Positions 1 through 9,713 of a stretch of DNA of 64,000 nucleotides are shown one piece after another (position 1 is the stretch's first letter; each line of letters begins with the position of its first letter). The translations under genes were made by a program, and so were the position numbers. The notes under the pieces were generated by a model, which worked only from the letters and a program-made list of their open reading frames with translations, was not told the origin of the DNA and did no database searches. Origin of the DNA: Hymenobacter sp. DG25B (GTDB lineage Bacteria; Bacteroidota; Bacteroidia; Cytophagales; Hymenobacteraceae). Where the stretch lies: the NCBI RefSeq assembly GCF_000801315.1, contig NZ_CP010054.1, forward strand, positions 1,054,001-1,118,000. Direction: 5' to 3'.

Positions 1-310
1 GGTAGGAGAAAGGAATCTGTAGGGAGCCGACGGAAATCCAGTCGAACAGCTGCACCGTGTAGGCCTGGTGGGCAGTAGCGCCGGGGGCAATCCACTGGGC
101 CGTGGGGTGCTGAAACTCCCAGAACAGCAGGACTGAAATCAGGAAGGAGCACAGTACGGTGGCGCTGCCGATGAAGCCGGCCACGGTGCCGGAGAGCCGG
201 CGGTTGAGCAGGCCGTTAATCAGGAAGCCCAGGAACGGCAACAGCGGAATGAGCACGTACAGCAAAGCAGAGTACGGGGCGCCGGCAGCGGGTATAACAG
301 TTTCTTGCAT
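1..310 (-). CDS. nuoL: NADH-quinone oxidoreductase subunit L, N-terminal part (cut by window edge)
   Basis: Only the first 103 codons are in the window; the gene runs off at base 1. The reading starts at the ATG at 310 and begins MQETVIPAAGAPYSALLYVL. It is followed by hydrophobic helices (LIPLLPFLGFLINGLL and a second helix before residue 65), as expected for the N terminus of the large antiporter-like proton-pumping subunit of complex I. It lies 88 bases downstream of nuoK on the same strand, the usual K-L order. Assignment rests on the helix pattern, the LPFLGFLING-type start and the neighbour; the catalytic core is outside the window. Confidence 0.85.
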   Translation of the reverse strand, partial: MQETVIPAAGAPYSALLYVLIPLLPFLGFLINGLLNRRLSGTVAGFIGSATVLCSFLISVLLFWEFQHPTAQWIAPGATAHQAYTVQLFDWISVGSLQIPFSY

Positions 311-398
311 AAGAGAGATGCAGAATTGTTTCAGTCCTGCAGAGCAGCGTAGGAAGCCTTAGGAGAGCTTCCGGCTGCTCAGCAAAGCAGAAGCGAAA

Positions 399-731
399 TC
401 AGAACTTCAGGCGGTTAAGCAGATTAACGTCAGTATTCTGCAGGTTCCGGTAAATCATTACAATAATAGCCAAGCCCACCGCCACTTCGGCCGCGGCCAC
501 GGCCATAATGAAGAACACGAATACCTGTCCGTTGGGGTCGGCGCGGTAGGCGGAGAAGGCCGTCAGCAGCACGTTTACGGCGTTGAGCATCAGCTCCACG
601 CACATAAAGATGATAATGGCATTGCGCCGGGTGAGTACGCCCAGCACGCCAATAGAAAACAGGGCAGTAGCGAAGAAGACGTAGTACTGAAGAGGAACCG
701 TTTGGATGACCTGCGGTATGTTCTGGTCCAT
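399..731 (-). CDS. nuoK: NADH-quinone oxidoreductase subunit K
   Basis: Small three-helix membrane subunit of respiratory complex I (MrpC-like), part of the proton-translocating arm. The 110-residue product starts MDQNIPQVIQ. It shows the family core GVLTRRNAIIIFMCVELMLN, with the conserved membrane Glu in VELMLN (near residue 46) and a second Glu in AAAEVAVGLAI. A longer reading from 875 is open but adds 48 non-membrane residues unlike the family, so the ATG at 731 was chosen. A TAnnTTTG-type element (796-803) lies about 65 bases upstream. This and the terminator after nuoJ suggest nuoK-nuoL form a separate transcript from nuoA-J, which is unusual. Confidence 0.95.
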   Translation of the reverse strand: MDQNIPQVIQTVPLQYYVFFATALFSIGVLGVLTRRNAIIIFMCVELMLNAVNVLLTAFSAYRADPNGQVFVFFIMAVAAAEVAVGLAIIVMIYRNLQNTDVNLLNRLKF

Positions 732-1180
732 GCGGGAAGGCTGACGGCGGAACGAAAGTCCCGCACTACCTGGGCAGGGCGGGGCAATTAGCTGGCAAAG
801 GTATCCTGAAAATCGGGAAATCCATACCGCCGCACTAGGGCTTTTGCCTTTGTAGCACATTAGCGGGATAAACAAATCCAGTAGCCTTTATATTCCTGCC
901 GCTGGCTTGAACTTTACTAACATACACCTGGTTAGCATTTCCATTTTGCTATTGAATAGCTCGTAATTATACACCCGATAGAAAGGCCGCATATTACGGC
1001 GGGGCTATAAATTATACTTGTATTATATCAATGTAAGGAATGATTAAAATTATAAAAAAATGATAAAATTATAATTTCCTTACCCAGCACTATACCAAGT
1101 CATACGTTATCCAAAGTAAAGTCGCCAAATTGCACTCTGAATCTGATTTTGACTTTTCTAATTCCACTTACCTATTGCTT
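732..1180. other. Divergent intergenic region with AT-rich inverted repeat
   Basis: This 449-base gap between divergently read nuoK and the giant surface-protein gene holds no convincing gene. The nuoK side carries the -7 element at 796-803. The other side (about 900-1130) is markedly AT-rich. It contains an inverted repeat, GTAAGGAA at 1033-1040 and TTCCTTAC at 1076-1083, flanking two near-identical direct repeats of the form TGATnAAAATTATA. This could be an operator or leader structure for the surface-protein gene; its role is not shown by the sequence. Confidence 0.4.
796..803 (-). promoter_or_regulatory. Bacteroidota-type -7 promoter element upstream of nuoK
   Basis: The minus strand reads TACCTTTG, a perfect match to the Bacteroidota TAnnTTTG element, about 65 bases before the nuoK ATG. 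No clear TTG is seen 19 bases further upstream, so only the -7 half is supported. It fits with nuoK starting its own transcript. Confidence 0.5.
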
Positions 1181-4100
1181 ATGAGAAGATTACTTACTCT
1201 GTTACTGCTGATTCTCAGTAGTACATTGGCGCATGCTGCTACCTATTATACCTATATAGGTGGGGGCACGAATGGCCCGTGGAATAACGCGGCTAGCACC
1301 AAAACCTGGACAACAGACCCCACAGGCTCTGTTCTGACGAATTCTGGTGTGCCGGCTAATGGGGACGCGGTAGTAATCCTAAACGGATACACGGTTAAAC
1401 TAACAGCCAGCGTTGCCACAACCGGCTTGAGCATCACTATTCAGAAAGGTGGCGTGCTGGACATGCAGAACTTTGGCTTCAGCAGCACCATTACCAAGCT
1501 GGATGGCCAGGGTCTGTTGCGTCTGGCTAGTGTGAACTTTCCTGGTATCACCACCAACAATTTTGATGATGCGGGCACCGGTACGGTAGAATACTATGAT
1601 CTGGGCACGGAGAATCTGCCTACAATTGCGCAGTATAATAACCTGCTGTTCAGTAATAGCAAGCCAACGGCTATGGAAGCTTCGGTCAGAACCGGTACTA
1701 CGGTGCTGGGTACCCTGACCACTAAGAAGACCGGTGCAGGCGCCCTCACACTGTCTTTAGGCGCAAATGATATAGCCGTTACTGGGGATATGACCCTGGC
1801 AGCTGGTACAATGCTTACGGGAAGTGGAGACATTACCAGCAGCGGGAATATAACCAATAACGGAACTATCAGCAGTACGGGCTCTATTACTTTCACGGGT
1901 GCCGCTAACCGCACCTTTGCAGTTAATGGCGCTACATCGTTAAAGTCCATTATAATTAACAAGGGTAGCAACGCACAGTATATATTATCCGTCACTGCCG
2001 GTGCCGCGAACTTGCTCTCCTTAACGGATACCGGGAATAACAATCCTAAAATCGATATTCAAAACGGTACCATTCAGCTGGGTAGCAATATCACTACGCA
2101 GTTAATGGTTTCAGCCAATGGTAACAATGGCTATGTCATTCCCGCTACAGCAGGCCTTTGGGTGAATGGTGCTGATATATCTGTGCCTGCCGCTGTAAAT
2201 GGTGGTCTGATATCGTTGGGGAGTTTCCGTATCAGTGCAGGTACGTTCACCTCAACCGGTAACGATGGTACCGTAATTGGCGACGTAGGCAGCTATACCA
2301 TAGAAGGGGGAACAGTAAATTCTGAAAAGTTCAGCCCAAAGAAGGTAGGAACGCCTGTCGGCAGCTTTGTGATGACAGGTGGTACCATGAACCTGAAGGG
2401 AACTGGTGCTAATATGAATAACCAGAAGCCCTATGCGCGCTTCTCTGTTCCGTATTCGGGACAGACGTATAGCGTAAGTGGTGGTACCATCAATGTGTAC
2501 AACTCGGAAGACAGCGGCCAGGGTGCACTGTCCGCCGTGGAAATCGGAGTTGGGACCGGTAACTACTCGGTTACGGGCGGCGACTTCAATGTGATTTTGC
2601 CCGGCACCGGTATCTTCAACAATACGCAGAACATGAACATTTCCAGCACGGTGCCGTTCTGGAATTTGTCTATCTCCCGCCCGGTAGCGGGCACTGGTAC
2701 GCCGGTAGCCGCCTTAGCTGCTACGGTAAATAATACCGTTCAACCGCTGGTAGTAGCGAATAATCTGATACTGGTAAGCAGCGCTAACCAACCCACCCTA
2801 CAGACCAACAGCCAGAACGTAACGGTACAGGGTGACTTTGTAATTAACACTGGTACGGTGTACCTACCCGGTGCCAATGCCACCAGCTTTACCGGCAGCA
2901 AAAATCAGTCGCTGCAGATTGACGGCACCATTGGATTAACCGGCGCCTTGGGTCTGAACCAGATGGTGATGGACAAATCGAACGGTACGCTCACGCTGGC
3001 TGGTTCCTCTACTGCTTCCATGCGGGTGCGCAGCACTCTTACCTTGGCAAACGGTGTATTCAACGATGCGGGCAAAGTTCTCACGGTGCTGGGCAACGTG
3101 GTCAACTCGGCTACGCACACCAGCAGCGGCACCACCACCGGCAGCATCACGCTGGCCGGCACAGCTCTGCAAACCGTAGGCGGCGATGGGAGCGGTATCT
3201 TCGGTAACCTGATCCTCAACAACACAACGGGTGCAGCGGGCACTCTGGCCGTGCAGGCTACTGCCGATCAGACCGTAAGCGGTACGCTTACCCTGGCCAA
3301 CGACCGGCTGTTCGACATCAACACGCATCGGTTATATATTACTGCAGTAAGCAAAGACGCCATTGTAGCTACTGGAGGAGCTTTCTCCAGCACGCGCATG
3401 ATCCTGACTGCGGGTAACCAGAGCGACGGTGGTATTCGCAAAACCTATGGCTCGCTGGAGGCCTTTATCTTCCCCGTGGGTACGCAGGTAGGCGCCACTT
3501 ATTACTATACCCCTGCCGCCATCAATCTCACGGCCGTGCCAGGTAAGTATGGGAAAATAAATGTGGCTCCGGTAAAAGTGGTGAACCCTTTCTCCACTGA
3601 TAAGCCCAAAACGCTGCAGTATTACTGGAAGGTATCAGAATATGACTTTGCTGGTCTGGCTGCTAATAAGGTCGTGCACAAGTACACGGCACCCAATGCG
3701 CTGATCAGTGGGGATAAAGCTTTCTATGTAGCCGCCTACTACGACCCGGCTACCGTGACCTGGAAGACGAATAACCAGGCCAGTGATGTAGTGAAAAATG
3801 CGACCACCCTTGATATCAACTTCTCGGGCGTGAACATTAATGGGGAATACACGGCTGGTGACTACCGCACGGCCTTCGGTACCATCAACAAGTTCTACAG
3901 CCGCAAAACCGGTAACTGGAACGATGCCACTACGTGGTCGAGAACCGGCTATGATGGCGTAGCTACTACCGATGTGCCGGGTGCCGGCAACCCTGTATTC
4001 ATTGGCAACAACTATACGGTAACGGTTACGGCTAACGGGGTTGCCTCCGGTAGCCTGCAGATAGATAAAGGGGCTACGCTGGATGTTGGAACTACTACCG

Positions 4101-7100
4101 GCCATAACTTTGGCTCCCTGCCCGAGGAAATTGTGCAGGGCTCCGGTACGCTGCGCATTGCCAGCACGGGTGCTACCGCCGTATTCCCTGGTGGTGACTT
4201 TGCTAACTTCCTGGGAACACAAGGCGGTACGGTAGAGTACTACACGGTTGGAAATACCAACTTTACACTGCCCGCCAACACCGTAGCCAGCTACTACAAT
4301 CTGGTATTGAATGCCGGTGCTGGCCGCACGCTTACCCTGCCCAACCAAAACCTGCGCATTTATAATGATTTGAGCGTGGGTACCCTGGCCGGTTACACCG
4401 GTTTGGCCGCGCTCAGCGCCGGAGTGAATGGTGACCTCACGATTGGTGGCAATATAGATGTACAGAATGGCCGGCTCCAGTATGGTGCCGCCACGCGTAA
4501 CGTTGTGGTAGGTGCTAATGTGCTGGTTGGATCGGGGGCTGCTTTTGGTATTGTAACCGGTACTGCAGCTAATACGCTGCAGATAGGCGGTGGCGTTACG
4601 AATAACGGCACATTTGATCTGGCACCTGCAGGTGGCAAGATTGATGTAACGTTTGTAGGTGACACGGACCAGAAAATAACCGGTACCGGTACCACCACCA
4701 GATTCAATAAGCTCACCGTTGACAAAGGCACTTCCCGCACACCGGTTATAACACTGGATGTAGCGGGTACCTTATCCGTACCAACCACTGATAATTGGCT
4801 GGTGCTGACCAATGGTACATTCAGTTTCGCCAAAACCAATACTACTATTCAGGTAAATGCCGGAGAATATACTATTGGCAACACGGCTGGACTGGCAGTA
4901 AATGGCACCGGAGCCGTTATTAATCTTGCCACGGGGGCTAACCTGCAATTGGATGGCCGCCTGAGTGCATTGGCTGGCACCATAAACGTAGGGCGCAGCA
5001 TAGAATATTCCGGCGCTAGCCAGCCGGAAATTCTGGTAACCACCGGTACGCTAAACGTGGATGGCCGTATTCGTCGGCCTTTCACTACTACCCAGGGCGC
5101 TCTAACCTACACCCAGACCGGCGGAGCCGTGCTGGTACGGGGCAACAATGCTACTACTAACCTGACCCGGGCCCAGTTTGAGGTGCTGAACGCTGGCAGC
5201 TCCTTCAACATGTCAGGGGGTACGCTCACCGTGCTCAAAACATTAAGTAGTGGTACTACCGCCGATGTATACCTGCACCCGGCTGCCAGCACCGTAACGG
5301 GTGGCGAAATCATCCTGGGTACCAGTGGTGCCACGGTTGCTTCTACTCTGACGCTGGATACTTCAGTGCCCTTGTATAGCCTGAAGGTGGAGAATGGTGC
5401 CAATACCGCACAGCTGCTGCAAAATCCCCTCACGCTGAAAGGTAACCTGACTATTGGCAACGCCAATTCTATTTTTGATACCAATGGCTTCGATGTAGCG
5501 GTAGGCGGCAATTTCAGCAACGGTAACACCACCACCACTACCGGTTTGGCAGTGGGTGGTTACCGCGTGCAGACTGCTACGCAAACCACTACTTTGAACG
5601 GCTCATCCAACAACCAGCTGCTGACCGGTGCGCCCGGTAACCTGACCAACTTCGGCAACCTGGTAGTGAACAACACAAATTCCAGTGGCAAAGTAACCCT
5701 GGCTGCCAGCACCGCGCTGCGCGTGCAGGGACAGCTAACGCTTACGAAAGGCGAACTGGCGGATGGTGGCAACACTATTTCGGTGTTGGGCAATGTAGTA
5801 AACTCTGCCAGGCACAGTGGTACGGGCAAAATTGCCCTGATTGGTACGGCTGCTCAAACCATTGGTGGTAATGGCACGGGTATCTTTGGTAACCTGGAAG
5901 TGAACAATAGTAATGGCGCAACTACTCTGGTTGCCCAGCAGGTTGATGGCGTGCTTACGCTCACCAACGGCAACCTGACCATTGGCTCCAACCTCCTGAA
6001 ACTGACCAATACCAGCAGTGCAGCTATTGTTGGCACAACGAATACCAAGTACATTATCACTAATGGCAACGTGGCGGATGAAGGCGTGCAAAAGGCCTTC
6101 CCGGCTTCTGCAGCTGCCCGTTTCATCTTCCCCATTGGTGTAGCTGGCAAGTATACTCCGGCTTCCTATGATGTGAATACTAATGCGGTAGCGGGTACCA
6201 TCACAGTAGCGCCGGTAAACTCGGCACATCCCTCCACTACTGACAACACCAAATCAGAGCTGAAGTACTACTGGCGCGTGAATAGTACCGGATTCAGTAC
6301 GGGCAGCGCATTAGCTATTCGTCACGTGTACCAGTATGTGGCTGCGGATGCTCCTGAAGAAAGCTCCTACGTAGCCGGTCGGTTCCTGATTAATGGCTGG
6401 ATCCCTACTGGTGGTATCAGCTCTACTATATTGACGGCACAGCATGTTATTGCTCTCGCCAATATCACAGCAAATACGACGGTTAGCTATATTAATGGTG
6501 ACTACACGGCTGGTGCATCATCGGAATTCCAGGCGGTGAAAGTGTACTACAGCCGCAACTTGGCTCCCAACATTACTACTACCGGTGCTGACTGGGCTAC
6601 GGCCAGTTCCTGGACATTCCAGGCTGATGGCTCGGATGCAGCCGTGATGCCGACTGCAGGCCCTGTGGCTGGTACGCCGGTGGTAATTTTGCCAACCCAC
6701 GTTATTAAAACGGCAGCCGCTGGCCAGAATGCTTCGTCACTGACGCTGAACGGAACACTGGACATCAGCAACTACACCTCCAACAACTTTGGTGTGGTAA
6801 CAGGCACGGGTCGTCTGAAAATCAACTCCTCTACCTTCCCGGCCGGTAATTATGCTGACTTCACGAGCGGCACCGGTGGAACGGTAGAATATACCGGCTC
6901 CATTGTAACGCTGCCACCCCGCTCTGTCTACAATAATCTGGTGTTCTCCGGCACGGGGGCTACCAAGTCCTTGGGCAACGTGGCCTTGCAGCTGAATGGT
7001 TATATGACGATTGAGGCCGGCAACACGGTGAATAACAATGATAACATTGATGTTACGCTGCTGAATGCCGCTCAGAACTTTATCAACAGTGGTACAGTGA

Positions 7101-8884
7101 ACCTGGGGAATGGCGCCCTTACCGTAGCGGGCTCCCTGACGAATAACGTTGCGGCCAGCCTGACGCTAGGTGGTAAAGCCACGGTAGGAGCCACGCTAAC
7201 CAACACTGGCACGCTAACTTCCGCTGATGGCGAAGTAGTAGCTGCTACCCTGGTAAACTCCGGTACTTATAACACGGGGGCTGGTGCACTACGCGTAACG
7301 GCTGATCTGACCAACTCCGGTACCCTGAACGCGGAGAACCAAAGCGGCGCTATTACGGTAGGTGGTAACCTGACAACCTCCGGCATCTTCCGGGCTGGCA
7401 ACGGCAACTTGACGGTAGCCGGCAACGTGTCAAACTCGGGGGCTTACTTTGCCAACGCAAACCCGCTCACCATTGGCGGCGACTTTGCTAACCTGGGCAC
7501 TGGTAGCTTCAACGCGGGCACCGGCACTATTGATCTGCAAGGAAACTGGACCAACTCGGCTACTTTCATTCCCAACATGGGCACGGTACGTTTCCTGAGT
7601 AATGTGGCCCGTACGCTGGGAGGCACACAGCCTACGGCATTCTACACGGTTTACAAGCAGGGCAGCGGTTCGCTGACTATGTCGCAGAACATAACGATTG
7701 GAAACGTGCTCAACCTCAACAATGGTAACATTGTGACGGGTGCCAACACACTGGCTCTCACCAATGCTGCTACGCAGCCGGTAATTGGCCAGAGCCTGAG
7801 TGCTTACATTCTGGGTAAACTGGCCATTACGTTCCCTACCACTTCGTTTGCTGCACGTACGTTCCCGGTGGGTAACTTCAAGCCGGGTGATACCTCCACC
7901 AACTTCTATCGTCCGGTAACTATTGTGGCCCAGGGCGGTAGCACTGCAGGTACAGTAGTACAGGTAGAAATGGTGCAGACTTCGGCAACCGGTCAGGTAG
8001 CAGCAGGCTCCGGCATCTCTAACCTGTCGCGGGTGCGCTACTACAGCATTACGGCACTTAGTGGAGCAATTAGCAGCCCAACGGTACAGCTAAGCTTTAA
8101 TACCAACATCAACGATGAGGAAATTAAAGTGCCCAGCAACCTGCGCGTAGCGCGGGCCACAGCGGCCGGCGGTACCTGGACAAATGAAGGCGGCGCGGGG
8201 GTATTCTCCCCGGCGGCTCCTGCCGGCTATGTTACCTCCGGGATAACCAGCATTACCAACAATTCGCTGTTTGCCCTGGCATCTACCAACCTGGTAGATA
8301 ACCCCCTGAACAATTCCTACACCCCGCTGCCTGTGGAACTGGTTACCTTCACGGCGAAAGCAGTGGGTACTACAGTGCGCGTGGCCTGGGCTACTTCTAT
8401 GGAGCGCAACAGCTCGTACTTTGTAGTAGAACGCTCCCTGAACGGTAAGGACTTTGAAGCGGTAGCGCAAGTTGCCGCTCAGGGCACCAGCACTACCCGC
8501 TTTGAGTATGCTGCCACTGATGCTCGTCCGTTCCAAGGCCAGTCGTACTACCGCCTGCGCCAGGTGGATAACGATGGCCGCACAGCGTACAGCGCCGTGG
8601 TAGTGGTGAAGATGGCCGGCCTTGCCAAAGCGGCGCTGCAGGCGTATCCTAACCCCGCTAAAGGCACGCAGTTCAATGTACTGGTACAGGGCCTGAAAGG
8701 CACGGCCGGCACCTTGCGCATCACCGACGGCTTTGGCCGCGAGGTGTACCGCATGGCGGTTAACCTGACGCTGGATCAGCAGGATATGCTGGTGAAGCCC
8801 GCTGCCAAGCTGGCAGCCGGCATGTACATCGTCTCGCTGCAAACGGCCGATGGCCGCTTCACGCAGAAGCTGGTAGTAGAGTAA
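1181..8884 (+). CDS. Giant three-module surface/secreted protein with T9SS type A sorting domain
   Basis: A 2567-residue protein, predicted to be exported by Sec and then by the type IX secretion system to the cell surface. The ATG at 1181 gives a clean signal peptide (MRRLLTLLLLILSSTLAHA); an open extension to a TTG at 1130 adds only 17 polar residues. The body is rich in Thr, Asn, Gly, Ser and Val, with recurring short strands suggestive of a beta-helix or filament. It holds three long related modules beginning near residues 20, 905 and 1788. Modules two and three open with (F/V)YYSR-like sequence and a TW motif; all three carry a GTVEY motif. About 95 residues before the end is an LPVELVTFTA segment with a fibronectin-like domain, then the sorting domain from about residue 2486 (LQAYPNPAKG, GMYIVSLQT). 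Probable adhesin or matrix protein; the ligand is unknown. It sits between nuoK and nuoJ. Confidence 0.9.
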   Translation: MRRLLTLLLLILSSTLAHAATYYTYIGGGTNGPWNNAASTKTWTTDPTGSVLTNSGVPANGDAVVILNGYTVKLTASVATTGLSITIQKGGVLDMQNFGFSSTITKLDGQGLLRLASVNFPGITTNNFDDAGTGTVEYYDLGTENLPTIAQYNNLLFSNSKPTAMEASVRTGTTVLGTLTTKKTGAGALTLSLGANDIAVTGDMTLAAGTMLTGSGDITSSGNITNNGTISSTGSITFTGAANRTFAVNGATSLKSIIINKGSNAQYILSVTAGAANLLSLTDTGNNNPKIDIQNGTIQLGSNITTQLMVSANGNNGYVIPATAGLWVNGADISVPAAVNGGLISLGSFRISAGTFTSTGNDGTVIGDVGSYTIEGGTVNSEKFSPKKVGTPVGSFVMTGGTMNLKGTGANMNNQKPYARFSVPYSGQTYSVSGGTINVYNSEDSGQGALSAVEIGVGTGNYSVTGGDFNVILPGTGIFNNTQNMNISSTVPFWNLSISRPVAGTGTPVAALAATVNNTVQPLVVANNLILVSSANQPTLQTNSQNVTVQGDFVINTGTVYLPGANATSFTGSKNQSLQIDGTIGLTGALGLNQMVMDKSNGTLTLAGSSTASMRVRSTLTLANGVFNDAGKVLTVLGNVVNSATHTSSGTTTGSITLAGTALQTVGGDGSGIFGNLILNNTTGAAGTLAVQATADQTVSGTLTLANDRLFDINTHRLYITAVSKDAIVATGGAFSSTRMILTAGNQSDGGIRKTYGSLEAFIFPVGTQVGATYYYTPAAINLTAVPGKYGKINVAPVKVVNPFSTDKPKTLQYYWKVSEYDFAGLAANKVVHKYTAPNALISGDKAFYVAAYYDPATVTWKTNNQASDVVKNATTLDINFSGVNINGEYTAGDYRTAFGTINKFYSRKTGNWNDATTWSRTGYDGVATTDVPGAGNPVFIGNNYTVTVTANGVASGSLQIDKGATLDVGTTTGHNFGSLPEEIVQGSGTLRIASTGATAVFPGGDFANFLGTQGGTVEYYTVGNTNFTLPANTVASYYNLVLNAGAGRTLTLPNQNLRIYNDLSVGTLAGYTGLAALSAGVNGDLTIGGNIDVQNGRLQYGAATRNVVVGANVLVGSGAAFGIVTGTAANTLQIGGGVTNNGTFDLAPAGGKIDVTFVGDTDQKITGTGTTTRFNKLTVDKGTSRTPVITLDVAGTLSVPTTDNWLVLTNGTFSFAKTNTTIQVNAGEYTIGNTAGLAVNGTGAVINLATGANLQLDGRLSALAGTINVGRSIEYSGASQPEILVTTGTLNVDGRIRRPFTTTQGALTYTQTGGAVLVRGNNATTNLTRAQFEVLNAGSSFNMSGGTLTVLKTLSSGTTADVYLHPAASTVTGGEIILGTSGATVASTLTLDTSVPLYSLKVENGANTAQLLQNPLTLKGNLTIGNANSIFDTNGFDVAVGGNFSNGNTTTTTGLAVGGYRVQTATQTTTLNGSSNNQLLTGAPGNLTNFGNLVVNNTNSSGKVTLAASTALRVQGQLTLTKGELADGGNTISVLGNVVNSARHSGTGKIALIGTAAQTIGGNGTGIFGNLEVNNSNGATTLVAQQVDGVLTLTNGNLTIGSNLLKLTNTSSAAIVGTTNTKYIITNGNVADEGVQKAFPASAAARFIFPIGVAGKYTPASYDVNTNAVAGTITVAPVNSAHPSTTDNTKSELKYYWRVNSTGFSTGSALAIRHVYQYVAADAPEESSYVAGRFLINGWIPTGGISSTILTAQHVIALANITANTTVSYINGDYTAGASSEFQAVKVYYSRNLAPNITTTGADWATASSWTFQADGSDAAVMPTAGPVAGTPVVILPTHVIKTAAAGQNASSLTLNGTLDISNYTSNNFGVVTGTGRLKINSSTFPAGNYADFTSGTGGTVEYTGSIVTLPPRSVYNNLVFSGTGATKSLGNVALQLNGYMTIEAGNTVNNNDNIDVTLLNAAQNFINSGTVNLGNGALTVAGSLTNNVAASLTLGGKATVGATLTNTGTLTSADGEVVAATLVNSGTYNTGAGALRVTADLTNSGTLNAENQSGAITVGGNLTTSGIFRAGNGNLTVAGNVSNSGAYFANANPLTIGGDFANLGTGSFNAGTGTIDLQGNWTNSATFIPNMGTVRFLSNVARTLGGTQPTAFYTVYKQGSGSLTMSQNITIGNVLNLNNGNIVTGANTLALTNAATQPVIGQSLSAYILGKLAITFPTTSFAARTFPVGNFKPGDTSTNFYRPVTIVAQGGSTAGTVVQVEMVQTSATGQVAAGSGISNLSRVRYYSITALSGAISSPTVQLSFNTNINDEEIKVPSNLRVARATAAGGTWTNEGGAGVFSPAAPAGYVTSGITSITNNSLFALASTNLVDNPLNNSYTPLPVELVTFTAKAVGTTVRVAWATSMERNSSYFVVERSLNGKDFEAVAQVAAQGTSTTRFEYAATDARPFQGQSYYRLRQVDNDGRTAYSAVVVVKMAGLAKAALQAYPNPAKGTQFNVLVQGLKGTAGTLRITDGFGREVYRMAVNLTLDQQDMLVKPAAKLAAGMYIVSLQTADGRFTQKLVVE

Positions 8885-8903
8885 TCTACTCCTTCACTAT
8901 TGC

Positions 8904-8938
8904 CTAAAAAGGCGGCTCCTCCTGGGGCCGCCTTTTTT
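8904..8938 (+). terminator. Rho-independent terminator after the giant surface protein
   Basis: An 11-bp perfect stem (8906-8916 with 8927-8937, AAAAAGGCGGC pairing with GCCGCCTTTTT) and a 10-base loop, ending in a T run, lies 20 bases after the stop codon. Confidence 0.85.
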
Positions 8939-9072
8939 ATTTGAGCTGAATACCGGCCGGCCATTCTGGGTTTAGTTCTCGTACCGGATAGAAGGCACCA
9001 GGGGAGCTTCTACCTGAAAAACGTGCGGGAAAGAACCTTACCTTAGGTGCGCCATTCACCACAACCACCACC

Positions 9073-9537
9073 ATGAGTAGCATTACGATTAGCAGCTTAG
9101 CTGAGCTGCAACAGTATGAGGGCCAGGACCTCGGTATCACGCCCTGGCATACCATCACGCAGGAGCAAATCAACCAGTTTGCCGCTGCCACGCTCGATTT
9201 CCAGTGGATTCATACTGACCCGGTGCGTGCCGCCGCTGAGTCGCCTTTCGGGGGCACCATTGCCCACGGCTACCTCACGCTGTCGTTGCTGCCTTACTTC
9301 TGGAACCAGCTGGTGCAGGTAGAAAACCTGAAGATGCAGGTGAACTACGAAATCGAAAGCTTCCGCTTCAACCAGGCTGTGCTGGTGAATACGCCAGTTC
9401 GTTTGCACGCCAAGCTTTTGGCCGTGAAAGATTTGCGCGGTATAGCTAAAGCCAACATCGGTGTAACGATGGAAATCGAAGGCAACAAGAAACCCGCCTA
9501 CACAGGCGTTATTACGTTTCTGTACCACTTCCTGTAA
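9073..9537 (+). CDS. MaoC-family dehydratase (R-specific enoyl-CoA hydratase-like)
   Basis: A 154-residue single hotdog-fold protein. Family members add water to trans-2-enoyl-CoA or act on related thioesters in the cytoplasm. The catalytic signature is visible: D42 and H47 in LDFQWIHTDP, then SPFGGTIAHGYLTLSLL, the conserved loop and start of the hotdog helix. The length is normal for a stand-alone MaoC protein. The start is the ATG after CACCACAACCACCACC; no Shine-Dalgarno is apparent, which is normal for the phylum. It stands alone between the giant-protein terminator and a palindrome. The physiological substrate cannot be read from the context. Confidence 0.88.
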   Translation: MSSITISSLAELQQYEGQDLGITPWHTITQEQINQFAAATLDFQWIHTDPVRAAAESPFGGTIAHGYLTLSLLPYFWNQLVQVENLKMQVNYEIESFRFNQAVLVNTPVRLHAKLLAVKDLRGIAKANIGVTMEIEGNKKPAYTGVITFLYHFL

Positions 9538-9563
9538 GCGGTTATCTCCCGTTTAGAACCTGC

Positions 9564-9639
9564 CATTCCGAGCGGGGCGAGGAATCCGGATAAACCTACG
9601 CAACGGTTTATATCCGGATTCCTCGCCCCGTTCGGAATG
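9564..9639. repeat. Intergenic palindrome (variant of the dispersed palindrome group)
   Basis: Arms 9564-9592 and 9611-9639 are 29 bases each and pair with one mismatch. Pairing continues inward to a short loop. The core (GGGGCGAGGAATCCGGATA) differs from the other palindromes, but the layout, an outer CATTCCGAG-type end and a long stem, is similar. It lies between the hydratase and the sigma-factor gene. Confidence 0.8.
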
Positions 9640-9713
9640 ACCGCTTATATCTGCCCAGAAATTTTCTGCTACCAGTAAAGTATCTTCTGGCTCTGCCCGT
9701 CTGTATCAGCAGA

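Noticed and set aside
5854..6229. Open frames on the minus strand inside the giant surface-protein gene
   Set aside because: They are reverse frames of the low-complexity Thr/Gly/Asn coding sequence.
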